Source of the DNA: Chryseobacterium formosense
GTDB lineage: Bacteria; Bacteroidota; Bacteroidia; Flavobacteriales; Weeksellaceae
Assembly (NCBI RefSeq): GCF_900116415.1
Contig: NZ_FPAP01000003.1
Span: 310,001-374,000 of the forward strand
DNA length: 64,000 nt
Direction of reading: 5' to 3'
The notes beneath the pieces are model-generated. The model saw only the letters and a program-made list of their open reading frames with translations. It did not search any database and had not been told where the DNA came from. Of this stretch, positions 1-8,778 are shown in pieces. Within the stretch, counting starts at the first letter, position 1; the number at the start of each line of letters is the position of its first letter. Position numbers and translations under genes: made by a program.

Positions 1-458
1 TGAAAACAAAAATTAAAGCTGAAGAAAATTCACAGGAACTTTTCATTACAAGAGAATTTGACCTTCCATTGGAATTGCTTTTTAAAGCTTATGAAGATGC
101 TGAAATCGTAGAGCAATGGATGGGAACAAAGGTGATCAAGCTCGAAAACCAAAAACACGGAAGCTGGAGATTCGAAACCTCTCACGATGGGCAGGTTGTA
201 TTTTCTGCAACAGGCGTGATTCTGGAATTCTTTCCCAATGAAAAAATCACTCGGACTTTCGAAATGGAGAACAGTCCTTTTCCTGTACAGCTGGAATTCC
301 TGACTTTTGAATCAACAGATGAAAATAAAAGTAAACTGACGATTCAGCAAATCTTTAAATCAATTGATTACAGAAATCAGCTTCTGAAAATGCCTTTTGC
401 AAAAGGTTTAAGCATGGCGCACGACAGACTTCAGGAAATTTTTAACCCCTCAAAATAA
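1..458 (+). CDS. SRPBCC/AHSA1-type ligand-binding domain protein (start just outside window)
   Basis: The frame is open from base 3, and bases 1-2 (TG) would complete an ATG with the base before the window, so about 152 residues are encoded and only the first base is missing. The protein resembles the AHSA1 (activator of Hsp90 ATPase homologue) branch of the SRPBCC superfamily: an opening ITREFDLPLELLFKAYEDAE segment, an EQWMGT motif and a C-terminal amphipathic helix. These small cytosolic proteins bind hydrophobic ligands in a helix-grip fold; no specific ligand can be named. It lies 6 nt before a DoxX-like gene, and the two probably form an operon with the YdeI-like gene that follows. The family call is firm, the cellular role unknown. 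Confidence 0.8.
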   Translation, partial: KTKIKAEENSQELFITREFDLPLELLFKAYEDAEIVEQWMGTKVIKLENQKHGSWRFETSHDGQVVFSATGVILEFFPNEKITRTFEMENSPFPVQLEFLTFESTDENKSKLTIQQIFKSIDYRNQLLKMPFAKGLSMAHDRLQEIFNPSK

Positions 459-464
459 TTCAAA

Positions 465-857
465 ATGCAAAAGAGAAATAAAATCATCTATTGGATTTTA
501 ACCCTATTTTTATCTGTTGGAATGTTGGCCGGAGGAATTCAGCAAATGTTACAAATCGGCGGTTACAACGAAATTATCACTAAGTTACATTATCCGCTAT
601 ATCTTTTAACGATTTTGGGAGTATGGAAAATTTTAGGAGTTATCGCCATTTTAATCCCTAAATTTCCGTTGTTGAAAGAATGGGCTTATGCAGGATTTTT
701 CTTTGCCATGTCCGGAGCTGTAATTTCACATTTGGCAGTAGGACAGAATTTTACAGAGACAATTCCTGCTCTAATTTTATTGACAGTAACCGTTTTGTCA
801 TGGTATTTCAGACCAGAAGACAGAAAAATAACAAATTATAAAAATAATCTATCATGA
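465..857 (+). CDS. DoxX-like family membrane protein
   Basis: A 130-residue integral membrane protein with four hydrophobic segments (about residues 8-27, 42-64, 72-92 and 98-115) and a polar C-terminus, the layout of the DoxX-like family. Members sit in the inner membrane and have been linked loosely to redox or thiol stress; no catalytic residues can be read here. The gene follows the AHSA1-type gene by 6 nt and its end overlaps the next start by 4 nt (ATGA), so the three genes are very likely co-transcribed and translationally coupled. The topology is seen directly; the function is not known. Confidence 0.8.
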   Translation: MQKRNKIIYWILTLFLSVGMLAGGIQQMLQIGGYNEIITKLHYPLYLLTILGVWKILGVIAILIPKFPLLKEWAYAGFFFAMSGAVISHLAVGQNFTETIPALILLTVTVLSWYFRPEDRKITNYKNNLS

Positions 858-1435
858 ACGAGCAGGCAGAATTATTTTTCGGAAAAGCTAAAAAATGGAA
901 AGAAGAATTTCTATTCCTGAGAGAAATCGTTTCTGAAAACAAATTTTTGGAAGAAGACTACAAATGGATGCATCCTTGCTACACTTTGGAAGGAAAAAAC
1001 GTAGTGCTTATTCACGGTTTTAAAAAATATTGTGCTTTACTTTTTCATAAAGGCGCTTTGATGAAAGATCCTGAAAATATTTTAATTCAGCAAACCGAAA
1101 ATGTACAGTCAGCAAGACAATTGAGATTTACCAATATTCAGCAGATTATTGACCTTAAATCGGTCATCAAAAGTTACATCAAAGAAGCTGTAGAAATTGA
1201 GAAATCCGGGAAGAAAATAGAAATGAAAGCGGTTTCAGACTACCCTATTCCGTCAGAATTTCAACATGCATTAGATGAAGATAAAAATTTGAATGAAGCG
1301 TTCTATTCATTGACTCCCGGAAGACAAAAAGCTTATCTTTTTTATTTCAATCAAGCTAAGCAAGCTAAAACAAGAGAATCAAGAATTGAGAAATATTACC
1401 AGCAGATTTTAGCTGGAAAAGGGATTGATGATTAA
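854..1435 (+). CDS. YdeI/OmdA-like protein with DUF1801 domain
   Basis: 193 residues. The N-terminal two thirds resemble the DUF1801 fold, with YKWMHPCYTLEGKNVVLIHG and CALLFHKGALMKDPEN motifs. The C-terminal part (about 130-193), with an FYSLTPGRQKAYLFYFNQAK motif, matches the YdeI/OmpD-associated (OmdA) helical domain. Homologues are annotated as bacteriocin-protection or iron-related proteins on thin evidence. The start overlaps the DoxX-like stop by four bases, indicating translational coupling. It is cytosolic with no signal peptide. The family assignment is good, the biochemical role unclear. Confidence 0.8.
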   Translation: MNEQAELFFGKAKKWKEEFLFLREIVSENKFLEEDYKWMHPCYTLEGKNVVLIHGFKKYCALLFHKGALMKDPENILIQQTENVQSARQLRFTNIQQIIDLKSVIKSYIKEAVEIEKSGKKIEMKAVSDYPIPSEFQHALDEDKNLNEAFYSLTPGRQKAYLFYFNQAKQAKTRESRIEKYYQQILAGKGIDD

Positions 1436-1447
1436 ACAAACTATCAT

Positions 1448-1500
1448 GCATTTTGAAACGTAGTTTTTTTTAACTTAAATATATTAGAGATTCAAAATGC
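1448..1500. terminator. inverted repeat between convergent genes, probable terminator
   Basis: GCATTTTGAA (1448-1457) is perfectly complementary to TTCAAAATGC (1491-1500), with a 33-nt AT-rich loop containing a T-run. It lies between the YdeI-like gene and convergent ccoG, so it could end transcription in both directions. The long loop makes it a weaker candidate than a classical hairpin. Confidence 0.45.
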
Positions 1501-1508
1501 AAATTGAA

Positions 1509-2984
1509 TTAAGGTATTTGCAGCTTAAAAGGTCCTTCAAAATACGTCTGATAAGAATCGATTAACTTCCCTTTCATGTCATAAACTCCAATCGTAATAT
1601 TTTGTTTAGACAAATTCATTTCCGATTCTGGGAAACTGATATTGATCGTTCCTTTTGAGATTTTATCCCGATCAACGGTGATTTTGCTTACTGTACTGTA
1701 ATTTATTTCTGCATGAGCAGGTTCAATCACTTTTATCGTCACTATTTTTTTCTCATTGGTTTTATTTAAAAAAGTATAGTTATACGTATTCGTAATTTTT
1801 CCCTCTCTTACGAAGAACGTACTTCCTGCCGGTTTGATGAATTTTGCTTCCATCTCGCCACGGCTGTAGAGCAGAAATCCTAAAAACCCTACTAATAAAA
1901 ACAAAATCACAGCAAAACCTTTCATCTTTCCGGTAAATTTATATGGAGCTCCGGTTTCAATTTCTTTTTCGGAGGCATAACGGATTAAGCCTTTCGGAAG
2001 TCCTACTTTCTCCATTACTTCATCACAGGCGTCAATACAAGCGGTGCAGTTTACACATTCCAATTGTTGGCCGTCTCTGATGTCGATTCCGGTCGGACAA
2101 ACCACTACACACTGATAACAATCGATGCAATCACCTTTTCCAACCGCTTTTCGATCTTCATTATTTCGCCATTTTGAGCGGTTTTCACCTCTTTTAAAAT
2201 CATAAAAAACATTAATGGTTTCTTTATCAATTAAAACGCCCTGCAATCTTCCGTACGGACAAACCAGCGTACAAACCTGCTCTCTGAACCACGCAAAAAC
2301 AAAGTAAAATGCTGCAGTAAAAAGAATCATCACAATAAAGTTGGTAAGTTTAGCAAACGGGCCTTGAGAAATAATATTAAAAACTTCTTCATATCCAACA
2401 ATATACATGAACATAAAGTGAGTGATAATCAAAGAAATTACAATATAAACCGACCATTTCAAGCTTCTTTTCCAGATTTTTTCAGAATCCCATTCCTGTC
2501 GGTCGAGTCTCATTTGTTTGTTTCGGTCGCCTTCAATCATGTATTCAATTTTACGAAAAACAGATTCCATAAAAATGGTTTGTGGGCAAATCCAGCCACA
2601 AAAAATTCTCCCAAAAGCAATGGTAAAGACGATAATAAAAATAAGCGAAGCGATCGCTCCCAACGTAAGAATGAAAAAATCCTGCGGGTAAAAAGGCTGC
2701 CCTGCAATGAAATATTCGCCATCGATAACATTAAACCTAAAAAAAGGATTTCCATTGATTTTAATAAACGGAATTGCAAAATAGACCAAAAGCAAAACAT
2801 AACTTACAAGTTCTCTTTTATTGGTATATTTTCCTTTTGGCTTTCTTGGAAAAACCCATTTTCTTTTCCCGGATTGCTCCATTGTACCAATAGAATCTCT
2901 GTAAGTTTCAGGGTCTAAAACCTGTCCTTGTCCGCCACGTGCGATTTCTTCGTCTACTTTTGACATTAATTTTTCAGTTTTCAA
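1509..2984 (-). CDS. ccoG: cytochrome c oxidase accessory protein CcoG (FixG/RdxA)
   Basis: 491 residues. Order: cytosolic N-terminus, transmembrane segments at about 63-80, 100-122, 175-195 and 215-230, and two cysteine clusters at about 285-325 (CIDCYQCVVVCP and CVNCTACIDAC) that fit two [4Fe-4S] sites. A further transmembrane helix at about 355-372 and a C-terminal Ig-like FixG domain follow. Motifs such as ICPQTIFMESVFRKIE and VCPYGRLQG are typical of CcoG, a membrane ferredoxin that reduces copper for assembly of cbb3-type cytochrome oxidase. In flavobacteria it usually follows ccoNOP; here the upstream neighbour is a divergent AraC gene, so it is separated from the oxidase structural genes. 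Confidence 0.95.
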   Translation of the reverse strand: MKTEKLMSKVDEEIARGGQGQVLDPETYRDSIGTMEQSGKRKWVFPRKPKGKYTNKRELVSYVLLLVYFAIPFIKINGNPFFRFNVIDGEYFIAGQPFYPQDFFILTLGAIASLIFIIVFTIAFGRIFCGWICPQTIFMESVFRKIEYMIEGDRNKQMRLDRQEWDSEKIWKRSLKWSVYIVISLIITHFMFMYIVGYEEVFNIISQGPFAKLTNFIVMILFTAAFYFVFAWFREQVCTLVCPYGRLQGVLIDKETINVFYDFKRGENRSKWRNNEDRKAVGKGDCIDCYQCVVVCPTGIDIRDGQQLECVNCTACIDACDEVMEKVGLPKGLIRYASEKEIETGAPYKFTGKMKGFAVILFLLVGFLGFLLYSRGEMEAKFIKPAGSTFFVREGKITNTYNYTFLNKTNEKKIVTIKVIEPAHAEINYSTVSKITVDRDKISKGTINISFPESEMNLSKQNITIGVYDMKGKLIDSYQTYFEGPFKLQIP

Positions 2985-3595
2985 ATATTTATGGAAGAGT
3001 ACATTTTGAATTATACCTTTAACAGAATTCCAGATCTTACCTTTCTTATGTAAGAAAAATTTAATGATTAATTTTAAAATTCTGATAAAGGGATAAGATT
3101 AAAAAGAAAATTCGCGGGTGATAGCCAATTTTTTGTACTTCCATATTTCATTTTTCTAAAAGAAATTCTCATATTTATATTTATACCGCTCTATTTTTCA
3201 GATTAAACTTTAGAATAAAGAGGATTTTATTGAATTAAGAGACTATTAAAAATTAATAAATATAAATTTCAGATTGGTTTTTCGCAAAGACGCAAAAATT
3301 GTTTAACTATAGTTTGTTTTAAGGCGCAAGGATTTTATCTTCGATAAAATTGATCATCAGCATTATAAAAGAAAATCTATGATTTTCTCCTTGCGCCTAA
3401 AAAAAACAAAGAATTATGTCAAACCTAGCGTCTTTGCGTTTTTCCAATAAATTTAAACAGGCTCTTAAAAAAATAAATTATTTTAGCATGAAAATTTAAC
3501 TTTTCAAATCTAAAACAGCTATACTTAGTATTTATGGTATTTTTCATTGAAAAAATAGTCATTTTGATGACTGCAAATTATTATTGAATTTAAAA
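2985..3595. other. 611-nt divergent intergenic region, no gene
   Basis: This spacer between ccoG and the AraC-type gene must hold both promoters. It is AT-rich and contains the structured repeat at 3281-3440 described separately. I see no convincing small gene, RNA gene or operator besides that repeat. Confidence 0.6.
3281..3440. repeat. nested inverted-repeat element (REP-like), copy 1
   Basis: The outer arms CGCAAAGACGC (3283-3293) and GCGTCTTTGCG (3428-3438) are perfect complements. The inner arms (3317-3332 and 3388-3402, core GGCGCAAGGA) pair almost perfectly. Inside are two more palindromes, around 3332-3350 (TTTTATCTTCGATAAAA) and 3370-3388 (GAAAATCTATGATTTTC). The whole could fold as a branched stem. 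Related sequence occurs at 35655-35730 and 37093-37300. Confidence 0.75.
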
Positions 3596-4483
3596 ATGAA
3601 AGATTTATATCCTACGTTTGACATCAACACTTTGTCGACCTGCAATTCAATCAACGAAATCTTCAGTATTGATCGGTTTTCCGAGTATCTTGAAGGCAAT
3701 CCGAAAACAACGAAAGTTCACCGTCATGCTTTCTATCATCTGACCTATTTCGTGAAAGGGACTGGGGAAAATATCATGGATTTTAAATCATATGAAGTTG
3801 TTCCCGGAAGTATTTTTCTGATGCGTCCCGAACAGGTTCACAACTGGATTTTAGATGAAAGCGTTGAAGGATATGTTGTCAATTTTTCATCCACTTTTTT
3901 TGATCAGCTGCAAATTAGTTCTTCTCTGATTGATCAGTTTCCCTTCTTTAATCTTTTTCCGAGTGACCAGATGATTGTTTTATCTGAAAATAATACGGAT
4001 AAAATGAAAACTTATTTTGAAGATATCATTTCAGAATCTTCCAATCCGAAAGGAAGTTCGCAGATTATGATTGCTGCTATTTTACTGCAGATTTTTGCGC
4101 TCGCCGATAAAGAAATTGATTCTAAAGCTGCCTTTAACAAAACAAATTATAATTCTCTTATTTTCAAAAAGTTTACAGAATTAATTGAAGCCAATTTTCA
4201 GGAGATTAAATTACCGAAAGATTATGCAGCTTTATTAAACATAACTCCTAATCAGCTGAATTTCATCTGTAAACAGCAAATCGATTTATCTGCCGGAGAA
4301 ATTATCCGAAACAGAATCATTCTAGAATCAAAAAGGCTTCTGGTTAATTTTGATTTATCCATTGCCGCTATTGCAGAAAAAATGAATTATTTTGATACTT
4401 CCAATTTCGTAAAGTTTTTCAAAAAATATACAGGATTTACTCCCGAAGCTTTCAGAAAGCAGTATTATAATAAATCTAATTAA
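3596..4483 (+). CDS. AraC-family transcriptional regulator with N-terminal cupin
   Basis: 295 residues counted from the ATG at 3596; an in-frame TTG four codons upstream is less likely. The N-terminal half has an AraC-type cupin sensor (HRHAFYHLTYFVKGTGE, VVPGSIFLMRPEQVHNW). The C-terminal 100 residues carry the two helix-turn-helix units of the AraC family, ending in the signature region NYFDTSNFVKFFKKYTGFTP. The cupin probably binds a small effector such as a sugar. The gene stands just before a TPR/DUF6377 sensor and a GH3 gene, so local regulation of carbohydrate use is plausible. It is one of two AraC proteins in the window that could read the direct-repeat motif found before the pectin and rhamnose genes; nothing here decides between them. 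Confidence 0.9.
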   Translation: MKDLYPTFDINTLSTCNSINEIFSIDRFSEYLEGNPKTTKVHRHAFYHLTYFVKGTGENIMDFKSYEVVPGSIFLMRPEQVHNWILDESVEGYVVNFSSTFFDQLQISSSLIDQFPFFNLFPSDQMIVLSENNTDKMKTYFEDIISESSNPKGSSQIMIAAILLQIFALADKEIDSKAAFNKTNYNSLIFKKFTELIEANFQEIKLPKDYAALLNITPNQLNFICKQQIDLSAGEIIRNRIILESKRLLVNFDLSIAAIAEKMNYFDTSNFVKFFKKYTGFTPEAFRKQYYNKSN

Positions 4484-4558
4484 CAATTTGAGCAGATTAC
4501 TCATCAAAATATAAACGAGTAAATTTGTAAATTCTTAATTGAAAAATCAACAGTATTC

Positions 4559-6184
4559 ATGAAACTCTTTTTTGGTTTTTTATTCTTTTTCTCGGCTTTA
4601 TTTTATTCTCAGAGCAATCCGGAGCTTCTGAAAACATTGACCAAAGAGATCAGTCAGAAGAAAATGTACAGTGATAAAAAAGAAGCTGCTATTGAAGATT
4701 TAAAAAGAAATAAATCTCAGAATCCGAATCAGGAATATATTAATAATGAAAATATTTACAGACTGTACAAGCAATATCAGATTGATTCTGCGGTGCATTA
4801 TGTGAAGAAAAATATGGCAATTTCGGAACAGCTAAATAATCTGAAAATGAAAGCTGAATCGAGTCTTCAACTGGCACATCTCTACTCTACTTTAGGGAAA
4901 TATAAAGAGTCTGAAAGGCTTTTAAAAAGCATTAATAAAAATACGTTAGACAACGAAACCAAAGCAAATTATTACGATACGTACAGTAAATTTTATGAAC
5001 ATTACACCACAAATATTAATGATGTGAATGGCATTAAAAATATTGAATTGTATCGGGATTCGCTATTGATGGTGCTTCCCACATCTGCTGTTCAGTATAA
5101 AATCAATCTTTCACAAAAATTTATTCACGAAGGAAAACTGGATAATGCTGAAAAACTTCTGCACAATCTGATAAATATAGCCAAGAAAAAAAATCTCGAT
5201 TATGCAATGTCGGCTTATCTTTTGGGAGATGTCTACAAACTGAAAAATAAAAAAGATGAAGAGCTGAAATATTACCTTATTTCAGCGATTACCGATACCC
5301 AAAATGCCATTAAAGACAATGCTTCTTATCAAAATTTGGCGCTTATTTTTTATCATAACGGAGATATAGACAATGCTTATCTTTTCACAAAATCTGCCAT
5401 TGAAGACGCTATTTTTTGTAATGTGAAATTCAGAACGCTGAATATTTCTGAAATGTATTCCATCATCAATAAAGCCTATGTTGATAAAGAAACGAAATCA
5501 AAAAGTCAGCTTAAATTATATCTTATTTTCATTAGTTTGTTATCAGTAATTCTTGTTGGATTGATTATTTACATTTATCGACAAATGAAAAAGGTAACGA
5601 GAATTAAAGAGCAGCTTTCAAAAACGACTGAACAATTAGAGCTTTCCAATTCTGAGATTACAAAAACCAACGAAAAACTACAGCTTCTCAACCATCAATT
5701 ATCAGAATCAAACCTTATTAAAGAAGAATATATTGCCTATTTTTTTGATACCTGTTCGTCTTATATCAATAAATTAGAAGATTACCGAAAAAATTTAAAT
5801 AAAAAGGCGAAAGACAATCAGCTTGATGAACTTTTCAAAACATTACGTTCAAATACATTAATTGAAAATGAGCTGGAGGAATTGTACCGAAATTTCGACC
5901 AGATTTTCCTGAATCTTTATCCGAGCTTCGTCACCGATTTTAATTCTTTATTAATTCCGGAAGAAAAAATTGTTTTGAAAAAAGGCGAACTTCTAAATAC
6001 CGAACTGAGGATTTTTGCGCTCATCAGATTGGGAATTACCGACAGCGTAAAAATTGCAGCCTTCCTTAGATATTCTTTAAGCACGATTTACAATTACAGA
6101 ACCAAGACCAGAAATAAGGCCGCTGAGTCCAGAGATTTGTTCGAAAATAGGGTTGCAAACATCGGAGAAATCGCCTCAAAATAG
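4559..6184 (+). CDS. membrane-anchored TPR protein with DUF6377 and LuxR-like helix-turn-helix
   Basis: 541 residues. A signal peptide (MKLFFGFLFFFSALFYSQ) leads into a periplasmic TPR-type helical repeat region (about 60-310). One transmembrane helix (LKLYLIFISLLSVILVGLII, about 320-340), a coiled coil (about 345-395) and a cytosolic C-terminal region matching DUF6377 follow. Near the end LGITDSVKIAAFLRYSLSTI, then YNYRTKTRNKA, looks like the recognition helices of a LuxR-type DNA-binding unit. Proteins of this shape accompany SusCD systems in Bacteroidota and are thought to be membrane-bound one-component regulators. It follows the AraC gene by 75 nt and precedes the GH3 gene, its likely target. 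Domain order is seen; the regulatory role is inferred. Confidence 0.75.
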   Translation: MKLFFGFLFFFSALFYSQSNPELLKTLTKEISQKKMYSDKKEAAIEDLKRNKSQNPNQEYINNENIYRLYKQYQIDSAVHYVKKNMAISEQLNNLKMKAESSLQLAHLYSTLGKYKESERLLKSINKNTLDNETKANYYDTYSKFYEHYTTNINDVNGIKNIELYRDSLLMVLPTSAVQYKINLSQKFIHEGKLDNAEKLLHNLINIAKKKNLDYAMSAYLLGDVYKLKNKKDEELKYYLISAITDTQNAIKDNASYQNLALIFYHNGDIDNAYLFTKSAIEDAIFCNVKFRTLNISEMYSIINKAYVDKETKSKSQLKLYLIFISLLSVILVGLIIYIYRQMKKVTRIKEQLSKTTEQLELSNSEITKTNEKLQLLNHQLSESNLIKEEYIAYFFDTCSSYINKLEDYRKNLNKKAKDNQLDELFKTLRSNTLIENELEELYRNFDQIFLNLYPSFVTDFNSLLIPEEKIVLKKGELLNTELRIFALIRLGITDSVKIAAFLRYSLSTIYNYRTKTRNKAAESRDLFENRVANIGEIASK

Positions 6185-6312
6185 CTCATTTTTTTATATT
6201 TTCGCTACATTTTCTATCTTATTTAAAATTGCAAATAATTAATTATCAATTATTTAATTTTTAAAACCACTACTTTTTAGCTTTCCAATCCAAATCCGCT
6301 TCTATTAAATTT

Positions 6313-6320
6313 TAGTTTTG
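6313..6320 (+). promoter_or_regulatory. candidate -7 element of the GH3 gene
   Basis: TAGTTTTG fits the Bacteroidota -7 consensus TAnnTTTG and lies 43 nt before the GH3 start codon. No clear TTG is present at the expected -33 distance, so this is a modest candidate. Confidence 0.4.
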
Positions 6321-6363
6321 CCTTAAACGGTTCAATTAACATTTAATTTAAATTATTTTACTC

Positions 6364-8658
6364 ATGAAAAGGATGGTTATCGCAGCTTGTATGGCGGCAA
6401 GTATTTCTCAAATCAATGCGCAGACAGTTGCTCAATATGAAAAGGTAAAAATGGATAAATTCATCACGGAACTGATGAGCAAAATGACGGTTGAAGAAAA
6501 AATCGGTCAGCTCAATTTTCCGGGAGGCGGAGATGTCACGACAGGACAGGCAAAAAACAGCAACATCGCAGATAAAGTAAGGAAAGGAAATGTAGGAGCA
6601 ATTCTTAATCTTAAAGGTGTTGAAAAAATAAAAGAAATCCAAAAAGTTGCCGTTGAAGAAAGTCGTCTGAAAATTCCTTTATTTTTTGCTTTGGATGTGA
6701 TTCACGGTTACGAAACCGGCTTTCCGATTCCTTTAGGTTTGGCTGCAACCTGGAATCCGAAAATGATCGAACAATCTGCGAGAATTGCTGCAAAAGAAGT
6801 AAGCGCAGACGGAATTAGTCTGACTTTCAGTCCGATGGTCGATGTTTCAAGAGATCCGCGTTGGGGAAGAGTTTCTGAAGGAAATGGCGAAGACCCGTTT
6901 TTGGGTGGAGAAATTGCAAAAGCTTTGGTAAAAGGTTATCAGGGAGACAATACCTATAAAACCAATTCCCAGATTATGGCGAATGTGAAACATTACGCTT
7001 TATACGGAGCGAGTGAAGGCGGAAGAGATTACAACACGGTTGATATGAGCCGCCAGAGAATGTTCAATGAATATATGTATCCTTACAAAGCGGCTGTAGA
7101 TGCGGGAGTTGGAAGTGTGATGACTTCATTCAACGATATCGACGGATTGCCTGCTTCAGCCAACAAATGGCTTTTGGATGATGTATTAAGAAAACAATGG
7201 GGTTTTACAGGTTTTATTATGACCGATTACACTGGTATGAGCGAAATGGTTGATCACGGAATTGGAGACCTTCAAACCGTTTCTGCAAGAGCCTTGAAAG
7301 CCGGAGTCGATTTGGATATGGTCAGTGAAAGTTATTTGGCTACTCTGAAAAAATCGCTTGACGAAGGAAAAATAACGATTGCTGATATCGATAAATCTTG
7401 CCGTTACATTTTGGAAGCTAAATATAAAATGGGCTTATTTAAGGACCCTTACAAATATATTGATGTTAAAAGACCTGCAAAGGAAATTTATACCAAGGAA
7501 AATAGAGAGTTCGCAAGAAAAATTGCGGCTGAAAGTTTTGTTTTGCTTAAAAATGAGAATGTTTTACCCTTAAAAAAACAAGGAACTATAGGTGTTGTCG
7601 GTCCATTGGCAAATACAAAATCGAATATGCCCGGAACGTGGAGCGTTTCTGTGGATTTGAAAAAACCATCGACTTTGATAGAGGGAATTCAATCTGTTGC
7701 AGGGAAAAACACGAAAGTTCTTTACGCAAAAGGAAGTCATTTGACCTCTGATCAGGAATTAGAGAAAAGAGCTACAATGTTTGAGCGCGGATTGGGAAGA
7801 GAAAACGAAAAACGCAGCGATGAAGAAATGATCAAAGAAGCTTTAGAAGTCGCTTCAAAATCTGATGTGATTGTTGCTGCTTTGGGAGAATCTTCAGAAT
7901 TCAGTGGAGAATCGAGCAGTAGAACTGATCTTAATATCCCTGATGTCCAGCAGAAATTATTAGCGGAATTATTAAAAACCGGAAAACCCCTGGTTTTGGT
8001 TGTTTTTAACGGAAGACCTTTGACTTTAAACTGGGAACAGAAAAACGTTCCGGCGATTCTGAATGTTTGGTTTGGAGGTTCAGAAGCCGGTCCTGCTATT
8101 GCAGATGTTTTATTTGGAGATGTAAATCCAAGTGGAAAATTACCGATGACTTTCCCGCAAAATGTTGGTCAAATTCCGATTTATTACAATCATAAAAATA
8201 CAGGAAGACCTTTGGCGGAAGGAAAATGGTTTGAAAAATTCAGGTCAAATTATATTGATGTGAGCAATGACCCACTCTATCCTTTCGGATATGGTTTGAG
8301 TTACACAAAGTTTGACTACGGAAGTATTAAATTAAGCTCAAATCAATTAAACCAAAACGGACAAATCTCAGCAAGTGTAGAGGTTACCAATAAAGGTTCT
8401 CTGGAAGGTCAGGAAGTTGTGCAATTGTACATTCGTGATATTGTAGGAAGTATTACCCGTCCCGTAAAAGAGCTGAAAGGTTTTGAGAAAATTTCTTTAA
8501 AACCAGGCGAAACGAAAACTGTTACTTTCAAAATCACTCCTGAACTATTGAAATTTTACAATTATGATTTGGAGTATGTTGTAGAACCGGGAGATTTTGA
8601 TCTGATGATCGGAACCAACAGTAAGGATGTTGAAAAAGTAAAATTTACTTTTAAATAA
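6364..8658 (+). CDS. bglX: periplasmic beta-glucosidase, GH3 (BglX type)
   Basis: 764 residues, the usual BglX length (about 765). A signal peptide ending at INAQ is followed by the GH3 (beta/alpha)8 domain, the alpha/beta sandwich domain and a C-terminal fibronectin-III-like domain (about 660-764). The nucleophile is predicted as Asp288 in GFIMTDYTGM; KHYALYGASEGGRDYN is the substrate-binding KH region; the acid/base lies in the GESSEFSGESSSR segment. It removes terminal beta-linked glucose (or related sugars) from oligosaccharides in the periplasm. It follows the TPR/DUF6377 sensor by 179 nt with its own candidate promoter. It lacks the direct-repeat motif found at the pectin genes, so it may belong to another regulon. 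The exact substrate cannot be read. Confidence 0.93.
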   Translation: MKRMVIAACMAASISQINAQTVAQYEKVKMDKFITELMSKMTVEEKIGQLNFPGGGDVTTGQAKNSNIADKVRKGNVGAILNLKGVEKIKEIQKVAVEESRLKIPLFFALDVIHGYETGFPIPLGLAATWNPKMIEQSARIAAKEVSADGISLTFSPMVDVSRDPRWGRVSEGNGEDPFLGGEIAKALVKGYQGDNTYKTNSQIMANVKHYALYGASEGGRDYNTVDMSRQRMFNEYMYPYKAAVDAGVGSVMTSFNDIDGLPASANKWLLDDVLRKQWGFTGFIMTDYTGMSEMVDHGIGDLQTVSARALKAGVDLDMVSESYLATLKKSLDEGKITIADIDKSCRYILEAKYKMGLFKDPYKYIDVKRPAKEIYTKENREFARKIAAESFVLLKNENVLPLKKQGTIGVVGPLANTKSNMPGTWSVSVDLKKPSTLIEGIQSVAGKNTKVLYAKGSHLTSDQELEKRATMFERGLGRENEKRSDEEMIKEALEVASKSDVIVAALGESSEFSGESSSRTDLNIPDVQQKLLAELLKTGKPLVLVVFNGRPLTLNWEQKNVPAILNVWFGGSEAGPAIADVLFGDVNPSGKLPMTFPQNVGQIPIYYNHKNTGRPLAEGKWFEKFRSNYIDVSNDPLYPFGYGLSYTKFDYGSIKLSSNQLNQNGQISASVEVTNKGSLEGQEVVQLYIRDIVGSITRPVKELKGFEKISLKPGETKTVTFKITPELLKFYNYDLEYVVEPGDFDLMIGTNSKDVEKVKFTFK

Positions 8659-8738
8659 TCGCTTTAATAAGCTTTAAGCTTATCTATTTTGATATTTACA
8701 GTCTGATACTGACTTAAATATATTCTATACAGTTTTTT

Positions 8739-8778
8739 GAGACGCAGAAAGTTAATTACTTTTCTTCGTCTCTTTTTT
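8739..8778. terminator. bidirectional terminator overlapping the acyltransferase stop
   Basis: GAGACG (8739-8744) pairs with CGTCTC (8767-8772), and pairing continues inward around a short loop. It is flanked by T-runs on both strands (tttttt before, ttttttt after). It sits between the convergent GH3 and acyltransferase genes and includes the acyltransferase stop codon. Confidence 0.75.

Noticed and set aside
2364..2918. 184-residue plus-strand frame within ccoG
   Set aside because: The ccoG frame has unmistakable iron-sulphur motifs; the plus frame has no features.
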